This document shows, in pieces, positions 63,963 through 64,000 of a stretch of 64,000 nucleotides of DNA; position 1 is the first letter of the stretch; each line of letters opens with the position of its first letter. Both the position numbers and the translations under genes were made by a program. The DNA comes from Mammaliicoccus sp. Dog046. Its GTDB lineage: Bacteria > Bacillota > Bacilli > Staphylococcales > Staphylococcaceae. The stretch is from contig NZ_CP120131.1 in assembly GCF_034039665.1 (NCBI RefSeq), positions 2,286,499 to 2,350,498 on the forward strand, read 5' to 3'. Under the pieces are notes generated by a model. That model searched no databases. It was not told where the DNA came from and worked only from the letters and a program-made list of their open reading frames with translations.

Positions 63963-64000
63963 TTAAAAATCAAATAATGAATCTCCATTGCCAATGCCAT
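63963..64000 (-). CDS. 3' end of a gene running off the window
   Basis: On the minus strand the last codons GIGNGDSLFDF and a TAA at 63965-63963 lie 22 bases before the DUF423 start. Too little to identify. Confidence 0.4.
   Translation of the reverse strand, partial: GIGNGDSLFDF

Overview
The window is AT-rich chromosomal DNA from a member of the Staphylococcaceae. The order argS - iron/cobalamin ABC genes - HAD hydrolase - alpha/beta hydrolase - exported and membrane proteins - alpha/beta hydrolase - sarA, plus pta-lipL, hemQ, ywfO and ywhD, is the backbone seen around sarA in staphylococci. The gab cluster, the TPR-fused Arr enzyme and the long intergenic hairpin arrays are not what I would expect from S. 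aureus and lean towards a Mammaliicoccus (S. sciuri group) or related species; the species is an inference. I saw no rRNA, tRNA or CRISPR locus.

Layout. 0.2-1.8 kb: amino-acid permease and a 29-residue membrane peptide. 1.8-2.65 kb: 21 tandem 41-bp units. 2.7-8.3 kb: GABA catabolism (gabD, permease, gabT) with divergent gabR. 8.3-10.4 kb: galM, spsB and a SprG/SprF-like type I toxin-antitoxin. 10.7-12.4 kb: a DUF3923 gene whose terminator loop is split by an IS3-family element. 12.3-15.9 kb: flavin oxidoreductase with LysR, small membrane proteins, an MFS pump. 16.0-17.7 kb: two lipoprotein genes bounded by a 75-bp direct repeat. 17.8-21.0 kb: DapA-family lyase, Nramp-fold transporter lacking the metal motif, LacI regulator. 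21.2-25.6 kb: six-gene PTS/allulose-6-P epimerase operon. 25.8-30.2 kb: YeiE/YeiH-like pair, SnoaL-like protein, secreted GH25 muramidase, and a Fur-box siderophore-binding lipoprotein broken by one stop codon. 30.2-35.8 kb: hairpin repeats and the mannitol operon mtlARFD. 36.1-47.1 kb: sarA and the conserved backbone to argS, ywhD, ywfO. 47.3-49.7 kb: ABC exporter and an Fst/PepA1-type toxin-antitoxin with a second copy that kept only its antitoxin. 49.7-58.5 kb: an accessory stretch of regulator/target pairs (MFS+LysR, TPR-Arr, MerR+SDR, HxlR+nitronate monooxygenase), an orphan YefM-like antitoxin next to a YoeB remnant, and a cupin gene behind a MerR-type promoter. 58.6-64 kb: DUF1450, lipL, pta, putA, hemQ, ten 52-bp hairpin units, DUF423.

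How it works together. Much of the window is nutrient acquisition under local regulators: GABA to succinate (GabR), an unidentified compound handled by a DapA-type lyase and a non-canonical Nramp (LacI plus a possible CcpA site), a phosphorylated ketose through a PTS and AlsE-like epimerase (PRD regulator), and mannitol (MtlR). A second theme is electrophile and antibiotic stress. A third is decay and selfish elements: three toxin-antitoxin modules in different states of erosion, one IS, one nonsense-mutated iron-uptake gene, and three arrays of phased hairpins in intergenic space.
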